Shown piece by piece: positions 1-5,095 of a DNA stretch of 7,373 nucleotides; position 1 is the stretch's first letter, and every line of letters starts with the position of its first letter. The notes beneath the pieces were generated by a model, which searched no databases, had not been told where the DNA came from, and was given only the letters and a program-made list of their open reading frames with translations. The position numbers and the translations under genes were made by a program. Origin of the DNA: Comamonas sp. (GTDB lineage: Bacteria; Pseudomonadota; Gammaproteobacteria; Burkholderiales; Burkholderiaceae_C); the NCBI GenBank assembly GCA_019236485.1, contig JAFAIY010000173.1, positions 1-7,373 of the forward strand, given 5' to 3'.

Positions 1-438
1 GCCATCGAGGCGCGCGACGCGGGGCTGGAGCTGGCGCTGCAGCTGCTGATCTACCCGGGCACCACGGCCCATCAGGACACCGCTTCGCACCGGCGCTATG
101 CCCATGGGCTGGTGCTGGACGAGCCAGCGATCACCTGGTTCTTCGCGCAGTACATCGCCGAGCCCGAGCAGCGCGAGGACTGGCGCTTTGCGCCGCTGCT
201 GGCGCCCGATGTGGACGACGTGGCCCCGGCCTGGATAGGGCTGGCCGAATGCGATCCGCTGGTGGACGAGGGCGTGGAATACGCGGACAAGCTGCGCATG
301 GCCGGCGTTGCCGTGGAGCTGGAAATCTACAAGGGCGTGACCCATGAATTCGTCAAAATGGGGCGTGTGATCGCCGAGGCGCGCACAGCCCATGCCCATA
401 TGGCGGCGGCATTGCGCGAGGCCTTTGGACTGAACTGA
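1..438 (+). CDS. Alpha/beta hydrolase, HSL/acetyl-esterase type (3' part, start outside window)
   Basis: The frame is open from base 1 and stops with TGA at 436-438, so this is the last ~145 residues of a serine hydrolase of the alpha/beta hydrolase fold-3 (hormone-sensitive lipase) family. The visible part begins in the strand that normally follows the nucleophile elbow (LLIYPGT), runs through the cap-proximal DEPAITWFFAQYI segment, and carries two catalytic-triad positions: Asp in ECDPLVDEG (codon 253-255) and His in GVTHEF (codon 343-345). The HGGG oxyanion motif and GxSxG nucleophile lie upstream and cannot be checked. Family members hydrolyse short-chain carboxylic esters in the cytoplasm; the substrate here is unknown. 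The thioesterase-GNAT fusion gene starts 18 bp downstream, which suggests co-transcription. The family call is firm; an acetyl-esterase label would only be a guess. Confidence 0.88.
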   Translation, partial: AIEARDAGLELALQLLIYPGTTAHQDTASHRRYAHGLVLDEPAITWFFAQYIAEPEQREDWRFAPLLAPDVDDVAPAWIGLAECDPLVDEGVEYADKLRMAGVAVELEIYKGVTHEFVKMGRVIAEARTAHAHMAAALREAFGLN

Positions 439-456
439 ACCACAACAAGGATTGAA

Positions 457-1314
457 ATGCAAAGACAGGACTTTCGCAGCTTCACGCGCATCGAGGTGCG
501 CTGGGCCGAGGTGGATGCCCAGAAAATCGTTTTCAACGCCCACTATCTGATGTATGCCGATGTGGCCATCACCAACTACTGGCGCCAGCTGGCCATTCCC
601 TACGAAAGCGGCTTCGCCGCACTGGGCGGCGAGCTGTTCGTGAAAAAAGCCAGCACTACCTACCACGGCTCGGCCACGCTAGGCGACGTGCTGGAGGTGG
701 GCATTCGCTGCGTCAAGCAGGGCAATACCTCGCTGCAGTTCGAGGCCGGCATCTTCCGCGGCATGGAGCTGCTCAACACCGTGGAGCTGGTCTATGTGTT
801 TGCCGATGCGGCCACGCAGAGTCCCAGGCCGCTGCCGCAGGAGCTGCGCGATGTGCTGGCCGCGTTCGAGGCCGGGCGGGAGGTGGTCAGCCTGCGCACG
901 GGCAGCTGGAACGATCTGGGGCGCGATGCCGAGCGTTTGCGCCTGGCCGTGTTCGTGCGCGAGCAGGGCGTGCCACGCGAGATCGAGATCGACGAATTCG
1001 ACCCCGTGGCCCGCCATGTGGTGTTGTTCAATGCCCTGAACCAGCCCGTGGCGACGGGGCGGCTGGTCAGCGATGCGCCCGGCGTGGGCCGCATCGGCCG
1101 CATGGCCGTGGACCGCAGCGTGCGCGGCGGCCGCTGGGGCCGCATGGTGCTGGACAGCCTGGTCGCTGCGGCGCGCGACCGCGGCGACAGGGAGATCGTG
1201 CTCCATGCCCAGCGCCATGCCGAGGCCTTCTATCTGCGCGCCGGGTTTGCTCCTGTGGGCGAGCCCTATGAAGAGGCCGGCATTCCGCACATCACCATGC
1301 GCCGCGCGCTTTAA
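457..1314 (+). CDS. Two-domain protein: YbgC/FadM-like acyl-CoA thioesterase fused to GNAT acetyltransferase
   Basis: A 285-residue cytoplasmic protein with two recognisable domains. Residues ~8-140 are a hotdog-fold 4HBT/YbgC-like thioesterase: the segment RWAEVDAQKIVFNAHYLMY (15-33) has the expected Asp20 and the N/H-Y block of the active site. Residues ~145-285 are a GNAT domain resembling YjcF/ElaA: FVREQGVPREIEIDEFD (166-182), the acetyl-CoA pyrophosphate loop RGGRWG (223-228), and the AEAFYLRAGF and YEEAGIPHITM blocks near the C-terminus. The linker is short (~140-147) and the frame is unbroken, so this is a genuine fusion. Start choice: AAGGA lies 5 nt before the ATG. The hydrolase gene ends 18 bp upstream, so the two probably form an operon. 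Each domain is about the usual stand-alone length and keeps its key residues, so both may be active. Substrates are unknown; pairing acyl-CoA hydrolysis with acyl-CoA-dependent acetylation suggests a link in CoA-ester metabolism, but that is inference. Confidence 0.9.
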   Translation: MQRQDFRSFTRIEVRWAEVDAQKIVFNAHYLMYADVAITNYWRQLAIPYESGFAALGGELFVKKASTTYHGSATLGDVLEVGIRCVKQGNTSLQFEAGIFRGMELLNTVELVYVFADAATQSPRPLPQELRDVLAAFEAGREVVSLRTGSWNDLGRDAERLRLAVFVREQGVPREIEIDEFDPVARHVVLFNALNQPVATGRLVSDAPGVGRIGRMAVDRSVRGGRWGRMVLDSLVAAARDRGDREIVLHAQRHAEAFYLRAGFAPVGEPYEEAGIPHITMRRAL

Positions 1315-1324
1315 GGCTGCGCTC

Positions 1325-1831
1325 TTACTGCAGCTGGTCCTTCAGCGCGCTCAGGGCTTTCTGTGCGCAGGCTTCGTCCAGATGGCCGCCGGGCGCGCCG
1401 GCCACACCAACCGCACCTATGGTCTCGCTGCCGATCTTGACGGGCACGCCGCCGGCCAGCACCAGAAAGCCCGGAATCTTGGCCATGCCGGCCGCGTCGG
1501 GGTTGGACTGAATGGCCTTGGCGATGCCGCTGGTGGGGTTGCGCGACGAGGCCGAGGTGAAGGCCTTGGCCGTGGCGGCCTGCGTGGTGTGGGGGCCGGC
1601 GCCATCGGCACGCACCAGGCTCAGCAGCACGCCGGAGCGGTCCACCACGGCGGCCGTGACGTTGTAGCCGTCGGCGCTGCAGGCGGCCACGGTCTGCTGG
1701 GCCAGTTGCACGGCCGTGGCCGTGGCGATGCTGCGGCTGGTGGTGGTCGAGGCCATGGCGGCTCCGGCGCCGGCCAGGGCTGCGGTGAAGGTGAGGGCGC
1801 GCAGTGCGCTGTGCAGCAGACGTGGGTTCAT
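1325..1831 (-). CDS. Exported GlcG/HbpS-family (DUF336) heme-binding-like protein
   Basis: 168 residues. The N-terminus is a classic Sec signal peptide: R4/R11 region, hydrophobic run LTFTAALAGAGAA, and an A-x-A site (AMA, 25-27), leaving a mature protein of ~141 residues starting STTTSRS, probably periplasmic. The mature part matches the GlcG/HbpS/PduO-C family: VTAAVVDRSGVLLSLVRADG, the AKAFTSASSRNPTS block, a GGVPV turn and the IGAVGVAGAPGGHLDEACA C-terminal block. Known members form oligomers and some, notably Streptomyces HbpS, bind heme and act as accessory sensors for a two-component system. A good AGGAG lies 7 nt before the ATG. It follows the kinase and response regulator genes on the same strand after a 128-bp leader, and converges on the fusion gene with 10 bp between stop codons and no evident terminator. 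Heme binding itself cannot be read from sequence. A role tied to the adjacent kinase is inference. Confidence 0.9.
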   Translation of the reverse strand: MNPRLLHSALRALTFTAALAGAGAAMASTTTSRSIATATAVQLAQQTVAACSADGYNVTAAVVDRSGVLLSLVRADGAGPHTTQAATAKAFTSASSRNPTSGIAKAIQSNPDAAGMAKIPGFLVLAGGVPVKIGSETIGAVGVAGAPGGHLDEACAQKALSALKDQLQ

Positions 1832-1959
1832 GTCAAAGCTCCTGATGGTCTAGAGAGTCAAGCAATGACAGAACTGTAGAAGCCGCGGGCCTTGGCGCCC
1901 ATGCGCAAGCCAACGGACGGCTATCGGTAATCCTACGGAGGCCGGCCGCGTCGAGAGGC
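1832..1959 (-). promoter_or_regulatory. Leader between regulator gene and HbpS-like gene; candidate operator region
   Basis: This 128-bp non-coding stretch precedes the HbpS-like gene. Visible features are the ribosome binding site AGGAG at 1839-1843, a small dyad ACAGAACTGT at 1868-1877, a TTGGC-N12-GCCAA inverted repeat at 1892-1913, and an A+T-richer block with CGGTAATCCTACGG at 1926-1939 that is only partly dyadic. I find no well-spaced sigma-70 -35/-10 pair. This would suit an activator-dependent promoter driven by the neighbouring LuxR-type regulator, but it would also suit simple read-through from the regulator gene. None of the dyads matches a binding site I can name with confidence. 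Confidence 0.35.
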
Positions 1960-2541
1960 TCAGGGCGCGGCCGTCAGCAGCAGCCGGGTCTGCTCGGCCA
2001 CCGAGCCCGTGCCCAGTTTTTCGGCCAGCTTGGCGCGATGGGTGTCCACGGTGCGCACCGAGATGTCGAGCGCGGCCGCGATCTCCTTGCTGCCCAGGCC
2101 CTTGGTGATCAGCTCCAGCACCTCGCGTTCGCGCTCGGTCAGGGCCTGCAGGCATTGGCGCGCCTCGTTTCTCTCGGCCTGCAGGTCCAGCCTGGCCTGC
2201 GCGGCCTCTATGGCCTGGAGCAGGGTCTGCTCCTCTATGGGCTTGGTCAGAAAGTCGGTGACACCGGCCTTGAAAGCGCGGCGGCAGGCATGCAGATCGC
2301 CGTGGCCGGTGATCACTATCGTCGGCCAGTCCACGCCCTGGGCCCTGAGCTGTTCGTGCAGCTGCAGGCCGGACATCAGCGGCATGCGCAGATCGGTGAG
2401 CAGAATCCCGGGCCGGCCGCGGTCCAGATGGGCCAGGCAGTCGGCGGGCGAGTCGAAGCAGGTGACGGGCAGCTCATAGGTCTGCAGCAGCAGGTGCAGG
2501 GCCTCGCGCACCGAGGGGTCGTCATCGATCAGGTAAATCAT
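1960..2541 (-). CDS. FixJ/NarL-type response regulator (receiver plus LuxR HTH)
   Basis: 193 residues from the ATG at 2541. Residues 1-~118 form a receiver domain: acidic pocket DDD (6-8), phospho-acceptor Asp50 in LLTDLRMP, Thr78 in VITGHGD, and Lys100-Pro101 in FLTKPIEE. Residues ~132-188 form a LuxR/GerE helix-turn-helix with LTEREREVLELI (134-145) and the recognition part ALDISVRTVDTHRAKL. The compact spacing and TGHGD/TKP signatures are FixJ-like. I prefer the internal ATG because receiver domains of this class begin at MIYLIDDD; extending to an ATG at 2583 adds 14 residues with no family counterpart. The start lies inside the 3' end of the kinase gene (20-nt overlap) and has no Shine-Dalgarno, which points to translational coupling. 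It should be phosphorylated by that kinase and act as a DNA-binding transcription factor. Targets are unknown; the downstream HbpS-like gene is the nearest candidate. Confidence 0.93.
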   Translation of the reverse strand: MIYLIDDDPSVREALHLLLQTYELPVTCFDSPADCLAHLDRGRPGILLTDLRMPLMSGLQLHEQLRAQGVDWPTIVITGHGDLHACRRAFKAGVTDFLTKPIEEQTLLQAIEAAQARLDLQAERNEARQCLQALTEREREVLELITKGLGSKEIAAALDISVRTVDTHRAKLAEKLGTGSVAEQTRLLLTAAP

Positions 2542-4027
2542 GGTCGGGCGTATCGGTGGTTTGCAGCGGCAGATGCATGACAAAGCGCGCGCCGCCTGTG
2601 CCGGGCAGGTATTCGAGGCTACCGCCCATGCGCTCCATCAGCGTGGCGCACAGTGGCAGGCCCAGCCCCATGCCCTCGGCCTTGGTGGTGAAAAACGGCT
2701 CGAACATGCGCTGGGCGGTGGCCGCATCGGGGCCGGGGCCGTTGTCCTGCACGCTCAGCAGCGCCTGGCCGCCGGCCGTGGCCAGCGAGATTTCTATGGC
2801 CGCGGCCCGGGTCTGACTCAGCGCATCGAGGGCATTGCGCACCAGATTGTGCAGCACCTGCTCCAGCGAGACCGGATCGGCACCGACCCAGCAAGGCCGC
2901 TCAGGCGCCTGCCACAGCAGCTCGACCCAGGCCTGGCGCGCCGGCCCTTCGAGCAGCAGCAAGGCCTGGCTCACGACCTGGGCCAGGTCCAGCCTCTGGG
3001 CCTGGCTGGGGGTGTTGCTCACATAGCTGCGCATGCGGCCAAGAATGGCGCCGGCGCGCCTGGCCTCGCGCACATTGGCCTGCAGGGCGGCGTTCAGCAG
3101 CTCGGGCTTGCCCAGCTCCTGGGCGCGCAAAGCCGCCTGGCTCTGGCTCAGCAGCGCCGTCACCGGCTGGGCCAACTCATGGGCAATGCCCGAGGCCATC
3201 TCGCCCATGGCGTTGACGCGCGAGGCATGGGCCAGCTGTGCCTCGTTGGCCAGCAGCTGGGCGCGCAGCTGGTGGCTGCGCGCCTGCTGCCGGCTTTTCC
3301 AGATCAGATTGGCCAGCGCCACGAGCAGCAGCGCGAGCGCCATGCTGGACAGCACCATGCTCCAGCCCAGCAGGGGCGGGGAGCGGCTGAGCAGCTGCAC
3401 CTGCAGCGGCTGGTCATAGCCTGCCAGCGTGAACTCGCCGAATATGCTGCCCGCACGCAGGTCGGGCTCGGGTTCGAGCAGCGTCTGCCCGTCCAGGCCG
3501 ATGCGCAGGCCGCTGTGCGCGGGCAGGGTGCCGGCCTCGAGCAAATGCCCGGCATCGATGCGAACGCATAGCCATCCTGCGGGTGATGCTATCTTTTTCA
3601 CTAGCAGATAGCGACCCGGGTGGGCGCTGTCGGCCAGGCTGGCGCTGGCTCCGGGCGGCAGCGGCGCCGCGATGCGGGCGGCTTCCGCTATTCGGCAGCT
3701 GCCCGTGGCGGGCGTGGCCGCGGTCACGAGCTCGATCTCCTCTATGCGCGGGTAGATGGTCTCTATGGACTTGGCGACGCGCTGCAGCGCCGATGCTTCA
3801 CCGCCGGCCTGCAGCGGGGCCAGCGCCGTCAGCGCCGTGAGATGGGCCTTGTGCTGCGCCAGCTTTTCCAGCATCTGGCGCTGCACGCTCTGGGCCAGCC
3901 ACGCCTGCTGGCGCTGGCGCTGCTCATGGGCCTGCCACCATTGCAGGCTCAGCAGCAGCGCGCACAGCAGCACCCAGGCCAGGGCCAGCAGCCGGCGGCG
4001 GCGGGAGTCGGGGGGGCTTGTGGGCAT
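2522..4027 (-). CDS. Membrane sensor histidine kinase (HisKA, FixL/DctB-like catalytic core)
   Basis: 501 residues from ATG at 4027. A first TM segment (~13-31) and a second (~222-243) bracket a ~190-residue periplasmic sensor region of no family I can name. The cytoplasmic part has a short coiled linker (~245-268), a HisKA helix with phospho-acceptor His283 in SGIAHELAQPVTALL, an N box HNLVRNALDAL (393-403), G1 DNGPGPD (428-434), an F box EPFFTTKAEG (443-452) and G2 GMGLGLPLC (452-460). HELxQP is typical of FixL/DctB-type kinases, where the x is usually Asn; here it is Ala286. A TTG start at 4075 would add 16 residues but lies inside the T-tract of the upstream terminator, so I reject it. 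It autophosphorylates at His283 and should pass phosphate to the overlapping response regulator. The ligand is unknown. Bases 3568-3612 within the sensor region have aberrant composition and carry an inverted-repeat set. Confidence 0.93.
   Translation of the reverse strand: MPTSPPDSRRRRLLALAWVLLCALLLSLQWWQAHEQRQRQQAWLAQSVQRQMLEKLAQHKAHLTALTALAPLQAGGEASALQRVAKSIETIYPRIEEIELVTAATPATGSCRIAEAARIAAPLPPGASASLADSAHPGRYLLVKKIASPAGWLCVRIDAGHLLEAGTLPAHSGLRIGLDGQTLLEPEPDLRAGSIFGEFTLAGYDQPLQVQLLSRSPPLLGWSMVLSSMALALLLVALANLIWKSRQQARSHQLRAQLLANEAQLAHASRVNAMGEMASGIAHELAQPVTALLSQSQAALRAQELGKPELLNAALQANVREARRAGAILGRMRSYVSNTPSQAQRLDLAQVVSQALLLLEGPARQAWVELLWQAPERPCWVGADPVSLEQVLHNLVRNALDALSQTRAAAIEISLATAGGQALLSVQDNGPGPDAATAQRMFEPFFTTKAEGMGLGLPLCATLMERMGGSLEYLPGTGGARFVMHLPLQTTDTPDHDLPDR
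3568..3612. repeat. A+T-rich three-arm inverted repeat inside the kinase sensor domain
   Basis: Three copies of the ATAGC/GCTAT pentamer lie at 3568-3572, 3588-3592 and 3608-3612, exactly 20 nt apart and in alternating orientation. GCTATC (3588-3593) pairs perfectly with GATAGC (3607-3612); ATAGCCATC (3568-3576) pairs with GATGCTAT (3585-3592) with one bulged base. The segment stands out from its GC-rich surroundings and, on the kinase strand, uses several codons that are scarce in neighbouring genes (CTA, ATA, TCA, GCA, GGA, GTT). It stays in frame and encodes roughly residues 139-154 of the kinase. From memory, Comamonadaceae genomes carry dispersed short palindromes built on GATAGC; whether this is one of them is inference. 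Confidence 0.5.
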
Positions 4028-4055
4028 GGGGGCTCTGCGGTGGGTGATGCGCAAA

Positions 4056-4086
4056 AGTTTAGCGGCGGCGCGCAAAAAAATGCCAA
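4056..4086 (-). promoter_or_regulatory. Weak candidate sigma-70 promoter for the kinase-regulator genes
   Basis: On the minus strand TTGGCA (4086-4081; one mismatch to TTGACA) is followed after 19 bp by TAAACT (4061-4056; two mismatches to TATAAT). Transcription would begin near 4049, about 20 nt before the kinase ATG at 4027. The -35 hexamer would lie in the 3' arm of the ygfZ terminator hairpin. Spacing is longer than the optimal 17 bp. The strength of the terminator argues that some promoter must lie in this short gap, unless read-through is used. Confidence 0.3.
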
Positions 4087-4102
4087 GGCGAGGGCCTTGG
4101 CA
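4074..4102 (-). terminator. Intrinsic terminator of ygfZ
   Basis: Bases 4081-4102 form a perfect 9-bp stem (TGCCAAGGC / GCCTTGGCA) with a 4-nt loop. On the minus strand the hairpin is followed directly by seven T residues (4080-4074). It begins 25 nt after the ygfZ stop codon. This is a textbook Rho-independent terminator for leftward transcription, and it separates ygfZ from the kinase-regulator genes. Confidence 0.93.
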
Positions 4103-4126
4103 TGTTCAGTGCGGCCGCAGCCTGGC

Positions 4127-5083
4127 TCAGATATCCGCGAGCAGCGCGTAGGGCAGGGGCCGCGGCTGCAGCGCGATGCCCTGGGCCGCAGCGGCGCTCT
4201 GGCCTTCGGTCAGCGCCGCGTGGGCGAACAGGTCGCCGCGCGCGGCCGAGGCAATCTGCATGGAGACTAGGGCGTCCCAGCCGCCATCGGGCGCGGCCGC
4301 GGCCTGGACCACCGTGCCCGTGGACTGTTCCAGATCCTCGGGAGAAAAGACCTCCTGGCCCACGCTCAGGGCCTGGGCTGCATGCACCAGATAGGCGCGG
4401 CGCTTGAGCGTGCCGCGGAACTGGCTGCGCGCCACCACTTCCTGGCCCGGGTAGCAGCCCTTTTTGAAATTGACGCCGCCCAGGGATTCGTAATTGAGCA
4501 TCTGCGGCACAAAGGCGTCGACCACCGGGGCCGACAGCGTGGCGACGCCGCTCTGCACCTCCAACCATTGCCACAGCTCTTCGCTCAGGCTCTCGCCGCG
4601 AGGCGCCTGGCCGGGGGGCGCCAACCACAGGGCGCGGCGGTTGCCGGCCGCGGGGTAGAGGGCCAGCACGCTGGCCGCGCCGGCCTGGCTCAGACTCCAG
4701 GGTGCAGCATCCGCGCTCAGGTATTCCTGGGCCGCAGTGCCTGCGAGACCGTAGAGCGCGAAGTCGGCCGTGGCGTCGCTGAGCTTGCACTGGGCGCGCA
4801 GCACGAACATGGACAGGCGCTTGAGCGTGGGCGCCAGCAGGCTGCGGTCGCAGATCAGCAGGATTTCGTCGGCCGAGCGCTTGAAGCCTATGAAGCTGGC
4901 CAGCATGCGGCCCTTGGCCGTGCAGAAGGCCGCAAGCCGCGCGTGTTCCAGGTCCAGCAGCGCGAAGTCGTTGCTCAGCTGACCGTGCAGAAAGCTGGCG
5001 GCATCGACGCCAACGGCACGGATGACGCCAAGATGGGATAAAGGAGTGATGCCGTTCAGCGGCAGCGTCTGGGGCAGGGTCAT
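4127..5083 (-). CDS. ygfZ: YgfZ/CAF17-type folate-binding Fe-S cluster assembly protein
   Basis: 318 residues, the usual size for the bacterial YgfZ branch of the GcvT-like family. The diagnostic signature KGCYPGQE is at 208-215, with the conserved Cys210, preceded by PQMLNYESLGGVNFK (193-207). The N-terminal part shows the family's DAASFLHGQLSND and CTAKGRMLASF blocks (27-39, 54-64). The C-terminal ~80 residues correspond to the beta-barrel domain. Family members bind tetrahydrofolate and help assemble or repair [4Fe-4S] proteins such as MiaB in the cytoplasm; this is family knowledge, not visible here. The gene is divergent from mltG with 9 bp between the start codons and ends in a strong terminator, so it is probably monocistronic. 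The ATG at 5083 has no Shine-Dalgarno; a CATAAT hexamer sits 6 nt upstream, hinting at a leaderless mRNA. Confidence 0.95.
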   Translation of the reverse strand: MTLPQTLPLNGITPLSHLGVIRAVGVDAASFLHGQLSNDFALLDLEHARLAAFCTAKGRMLASFIGFKRSADEILLICDRSLLAPTLKRLSMFVLRAQCKLSDATADFALYGLAGTAAQEYLSADAAPWSLSQAGAASVLALYPAAGNRRALWLAPPGQAPRGESLSEELWQWLEVQSGVATLSAPVVDAFVPQMLNYESLGGVNFKKGCYPGQEVVARSQFRGTLKRRAYLVHAAQALSVGQEVFSPEDLEQSTGTVVQAAAAPDGGWDALVSMQIASAARGDLFAHAALTEGQSAAAAQGIALQPRPLPYALLADI

Positions 5084-5089
5084 GGCTGA

Positions 5090-5095
5090 ATTATG
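5090..5095 (-). promoter_or_regulatory. Candidate -10 element placing the ygfZ transcript start at its ATG
   Basis: On the minus strand CATAAT (5 of 6 matches to TATAAT) ends 6 nt before the ygfZ ATG, so the first transcribed base would be at or beside the A of the start codon. No purine-rich ribosome binding site lies between. I see no good -35 at 16-18 bp; TTGATC lies 23 bp upstream. The hexamer overlaps the ATG at 5093 that begins the longest mltG reading frame. Confidence 0.35.

Noticed and set aside
1315..1324. Bidirectional terminator between the converging fusion and HbpS-like genes
   Set aside because: Only 10 bp separate the stop codons and I find no stem with a T-tract in or beside the gap.
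1073..1879. 268-codon plus-strand frame spanning the fusion gene end and the HbpS-like gene
   Set aside because: It crosses two well-supported genes in opposite orientations and its product is Gly/Ala/Arg-rich filler.
2540..3571. 343-codon plus-strand open frame opposite the histidine kinase
   Set aside because: It is antisense to a gene with all kinase motifs. The translation is a low-complexity Gln/Ala/Gly/Leu mix typical of shadow frames in GC-rich DNA.
4028..4075. N-terminal extension of the histidine kinase from TTG at 4075
   Set aside because: The codon lies in the T-tract of the ygfZ terminator, so a transcript starting downstream of it could not include the codon. ATG 4027 leads directly into the first TM segment.
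4059..4790. 243-codon minus-strand frame overlapping ygfZ
   Set aside because: It is out of frame with ygfZ, Arg/Gly/Pro-rich, and crosses the ygfZ terminator.
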